Source of the DNA: Acidimicrobiales bacterium
Lineage (GTDB): Bacteria > Actinomycetota > Acidimicrobiia > Acidimicrobiales > Ilumatobacteraceae
NCBI GenBank assembly: GCA_030828465.1
Contig: JAURCL010000004.1
Location: 1 to 64,000, forward strand
Reading direction: 5' to 3'
DNA length: 64,000 bases
Below are positions 63,101 through 64,000 of this stretch, piece by piece (the stretch's first letter is position 1; each line of letters begins with the position of its first letter). A program made the position numbers and the translations under genes. The notes beneath the pieces are model-generated. The model was not told the origin of the DNA. It was given only the letters and a program-made list of their open reading frames with translations, and searched no databases.

Positions 63101-63204
63101 CCCACCGCGACCTGGTCGCTGGTGAGACCCTTGCGCTCGACGTGGTGGTGGCCGGTTCAGCGGCTGAGGCCGAGGTCGTTGTGGAGCGGATGTCGGCTGG
63201 GTGA
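60136..63204 (+). CDS. ileS: Isoleucyl-tRNA synthetase, long (type 2) form
   Basis: 1022 residues. It charges tRNA-Ile. [20 protein letters not shown] holds the HIGH-type motif (HYGH), WDCHGLPAE the tRNA/editing-region motif, and [12 protein letters not shown] the second class-I motif. [17 protein letters not shown] lies in the editing domain. Length and the C-terminal region resemble the eukaryote-like type 2 IleS (about 1030-1040 residues) that is common in Actinobacteria and is often mupirocin-insensitive; that property is inferred. The GTG start gives [12 protein letters not shown]. The gene stands 78 nt after sepF and is the last of the run. Confidence 0.96.
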   Translation: MKYPDVPPQPDLPSLESEVIAAWERDDTFRRSVEARDAGADGANEFVFYDGPPFANGLPHYGHLLTGYVKDAVPRYQTMRGRRVERRFGWDCHGLPAEVQAEKELGISGHPEISAFGIDRFNDACRTSVLQYTNEWRAYVNRQARWVDFDNDYKTLDLDYMESVMWAFRQLWDKGLIYEGFRVLAYCWRCETPLSNTETRMDDVYRDRQDPAVTVWFRLDTGERILAWTTTPWTLPSNLALAVGPDIEYSIVALEGERYIIASARLESYSAQLEGGEVVATVLGSELVGRTYAPVFDFLAGTENAFQVLPGDFVTTEDGTGVVHMAPGFGEEDQAVCSAAGIPTICPMDERGRYTSEISRWAGTHVFEANPEVIRALKEIGALVRHDSYDHAYPHCWRCAEPLVYRAISSWFVEVTRIRDRMVELNGDINWVPSHVKEGSFGKWLANARDWSISRNRFWGSPIPVWVSDDPEYPRTDVYGSIAELEADFSVPVTDLHRPAIDDLVRPNPDDPTGRSMMRRVPEVLDCWFESGSMPFAQVHYPFENAEWFEHHYPGDFIVEYLGQTRGWFYTMHVLATALFDRPAFENCVSHGIVLGDDGSKMSKSLRNYPDPNEMFDAHGSDAMRWYLLSSPILRGLDFSVSETGIRDTVRRVVLPFWNAYYFLTLYARAAGREGVERTDQTDVLDRYLLGELNRLVSDSTAAMEAYDLYGACETVERFLDTLTNWYIRRSRERFWEGDQDAIDTLHTAMVTLCRVSAPLLPLVSEHIHTGLVGEGSVHLLDWPSAEAFPVDADLARGMALVRDACSTLLSLRKAEGLRVRLPLASATVATPDAEVLRPHLGIIRDELNLKDVVLTDDLAAHGRKELVLNPKALGPRLGGATQEVIVAHKRGDWSETVSGVRVGEHDLEPGEFDFRLVSAAEGAAATLPRDGGIVVLDTQVTPELEIEGVARDLIRRVQQERRDVGLDVSDRIRLTVSGPDDVIRALDAHRDLVAGETLALDVVVAGSAAEAEVVVERMSAG

Positions 63205-63232
63205 TCTCCGTGGCCCGCTTGGTGACGGGCGA

Positions 63233-63238
63233 TAGTGT
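63233..63238 (+). promoter_or_regulatory. Candidate -10 box for the AAPKK-DksA gene
   Basis: TAGTGT, with GGGAGG (63254-63259) as ribosome-binding site before ATG 63266. The RNA leader would be about 20 nt. Confidence 0.4.
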
Positions 63239-63265
63239 TCCCCGACCAACGACGGGAGGTCCCCC

Positions 63266-64000
63266 ATGGCCGCGAAGAAGTCAGCCGCGAAGAAATCGGT
63301 AGCGAAGAAGGCTGCGCCCAAGAAAGCCGCGCCAAAGAAGGCTGCACCCAAGAAGGCTGCACCCAAGAAGGCCGCGCCAAAGAAGGCTGCACCCAAGAAG
63401 GCTGCACCCAAGAAGGCTGCACCAAAGAAGGCTGCACCCAAGAAGGCTGCACCCAAGAAGGCTGCACCCAAGAAGGTCGCACCCAAGAAGGTCGCACCCA
63501 AGAAGGTCGCGCCAAAGAAGGCTGCGCCAAAGAAGGCTGCACCCAAGAAGGCTGTGCCTAAGAAGGCTGCGCCAAAGAAGGTCGCACCAAAGAAGGTCGC
63601 ACCAAAGAAGGCTGCGCCCAAGAAGGCCGCGCTAAAGAAGACTGTCGCGAAGCCGGCACCGAAGAAGCCGGAAGCGAAGAAGGTCGCACCGAAGAAGGCC
63701 GTTGCCAAGCCGGCACCGCCGAAGAAAGTCGGTCCCGAATTCCCCAAGCCTCGAGGCACCTCGAAGGATGGAATCGCCTACACCAAGGAATTCGACGTCC
63801 GATTCCTTAAGGCTCAGCGCGCTTTGCTCCTTGAGGAGCGCGAGCGTCTCGTTGGACAAGCCGATCGCCTCGAGCATGACGCTCAGGAACTCATCGACGA
63901 GGCCGAGATGGGCGATGTGCAGTTCGACGATGAGGGCGGGGAGGGCGACACCATGGTGGTGGAGCGCGAACGTGATCTCGCGCTGAGCGCCCAGGCCCGC
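63266..64000 (+). CDS. Lys/Ala/Pro-repeat protein with TraR/DksA-type domain (partial)
   Basis: The frame is open to the window's end (245 codons). Residues 1-15 (MAAKKSAAKKSVAKK) and about 22 copies of A-A-P-K-K (residues 16-125) form a histone H1-like basic tail, then a short linker. From about residue 163 comes a helical region (RFLKAQRALLLEERERLVGQ and on to GDVQFDDEGGEGDT and RERDLALSAQAR), matching the coiled-coil half of TraR/DksA-like proteins that bind RNA polymerase. Their zinc finger would lie past 64000. In other actinobacteria, such fusions are thought to combine DNA/RNA binding with polymerase regulation. GGGAGG sets ATG 63266. The function is inferred. Confidence 0.85.
   Translation, partial: MAAKKSAAKKSVAKKAAPKKAAPKKAAPKKAAPKKAAPKKAAPKKAAPKKAAPKKAAPKKAAPKKAAPKKVAPKKVAPKKVAPKKAAPKKAAPKKAVPKKAAPKKVAPKKVAPKKAAPKKAALKKTVAKPAPKKPEAKKVAPKKAVAKPAPPKKVGPEFPKPRGTSKDGIAYTKEFDVRFLKAQRALLLEERERLVGQADRLEHDAQELIDEAEMGDVQFDDEGGEGDTMVVERERDLALSAQAR
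63311..63640 (+). repeat. 22 tandem 15-bp coding repeats (AAPKK)
   Basis: Units of the form GCT-GCA-CCC-AAG-AAG, with third-base and occasional first-codon variation (GTC or GCC), encode AAPKK or VAPKK; one has GTG-CCT and the last has CTA. The copies are near-identical in the middle and more varied at the ends, as expected for slippage or unequal exchange. Confidence 0.9.

Noticed and set aside
63311-63640. Tandem 15-bp repeats as a CRISPR or minisatellite
   Set aside because: There are no spacers, and the repeat is in frame and codes for AAPKK.
63157-63759. Minus-strand frame with repeating LGAAFFGA, resembling a repetitive membrane or pentapeptide protein
   Set aside because: It is the antisense reading of the AAPKK coding repeat; the plus frame has ribosome-binding site, start and a DksA-type domain.

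Overview
The window is high-G+C DNA, most likely from an actinobacterium and probably of class Acidimicrobiia. Evidence for this is a WhiB protein, an MtrA-MtrB-LpqB-type signalling operon, a PimB-like mannosyltransferase, an F420-type LLM oxidoreductase, SepF, a DUF3040 protein, frequent GTG starts and many apparently leaderless promoters. The class is an inference from gene content and order. No phage, insertion sequence, CRISPR array or tRNA was seen; this is a chromosomal core region with genes packed on both strands.

Layout. 1-11 kb: end of a sugar ABC permease, cold-shock protein, PEP carboxylase (ppc), glycogen genes glgA/glgC, an LLM oxidoreductase, a class A PBP, a zinc-ribbon coiled-coil protein, a membrane protein and a histidine phosphatase. 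11-16.3 kb: a two-gene minus-strand unit ending in a SelW/Rdx-like gene with an in-frame TGA at the redox position (candidate selenoprotein), an acyl-ACP desaturase, RNase P RNA, two Tat-type ferritin-like proteins, an FGGY kinase and a membrane protein. 16.4-20.6 kb: a furA-katG peroxide-defence pair and an Fe-S protein. 20.7-31.9 kb: whiB, trpD, thrB, a divergent pair around a LexA-type SOS box (exonuclease/GIY-YIG nuclease and NYN protein), queG, a pimB-like gene, a membrane protein, an SRPBCC protein, glucokinase, an aminotransferase and an ACT protein. Part of this order resembles the mycobacterial trpD to pimB neighbourhood. 31.9-44 kb: glpK, pfkA, an mtrA-mtrB-lpqB-like operon, an inositol phosphatase-family gene, dinB, DUF3040, a degenerate ROK protein, acyl-CoA dehydrogenase, HNH and LplA-like genes.

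44.2-60.1 kb is a nearly complete division and cell-wall (dcw) cluster: mraZ, rsmH, ftsL-like, ftsI, murE, mraY, murD, ftsW, murG, murC, murB, ftsQ, ftsZ, yggS, sepF. Most junctions are 4-nt ATGA/GTGA overlaps. murF is absent from its usual place between murE and mraY. ileS follows. The window ends inside a gene joining about 22 AAPKK repeats to a TraR/DksA-type domain.

The most notable points are the candidate Sec-UGA in a SelW-like gene with a SECIS-like hairpin 18 nt downstream; the SOS palindrome shared by two nuclease-type genes; TANNNT hexamers 6-9 nt before about twenty start codons; four MraZ-type boxes at 10-bp spacing; and changes in key residues of GlgA, MurG, PfkA and a ROK protein.
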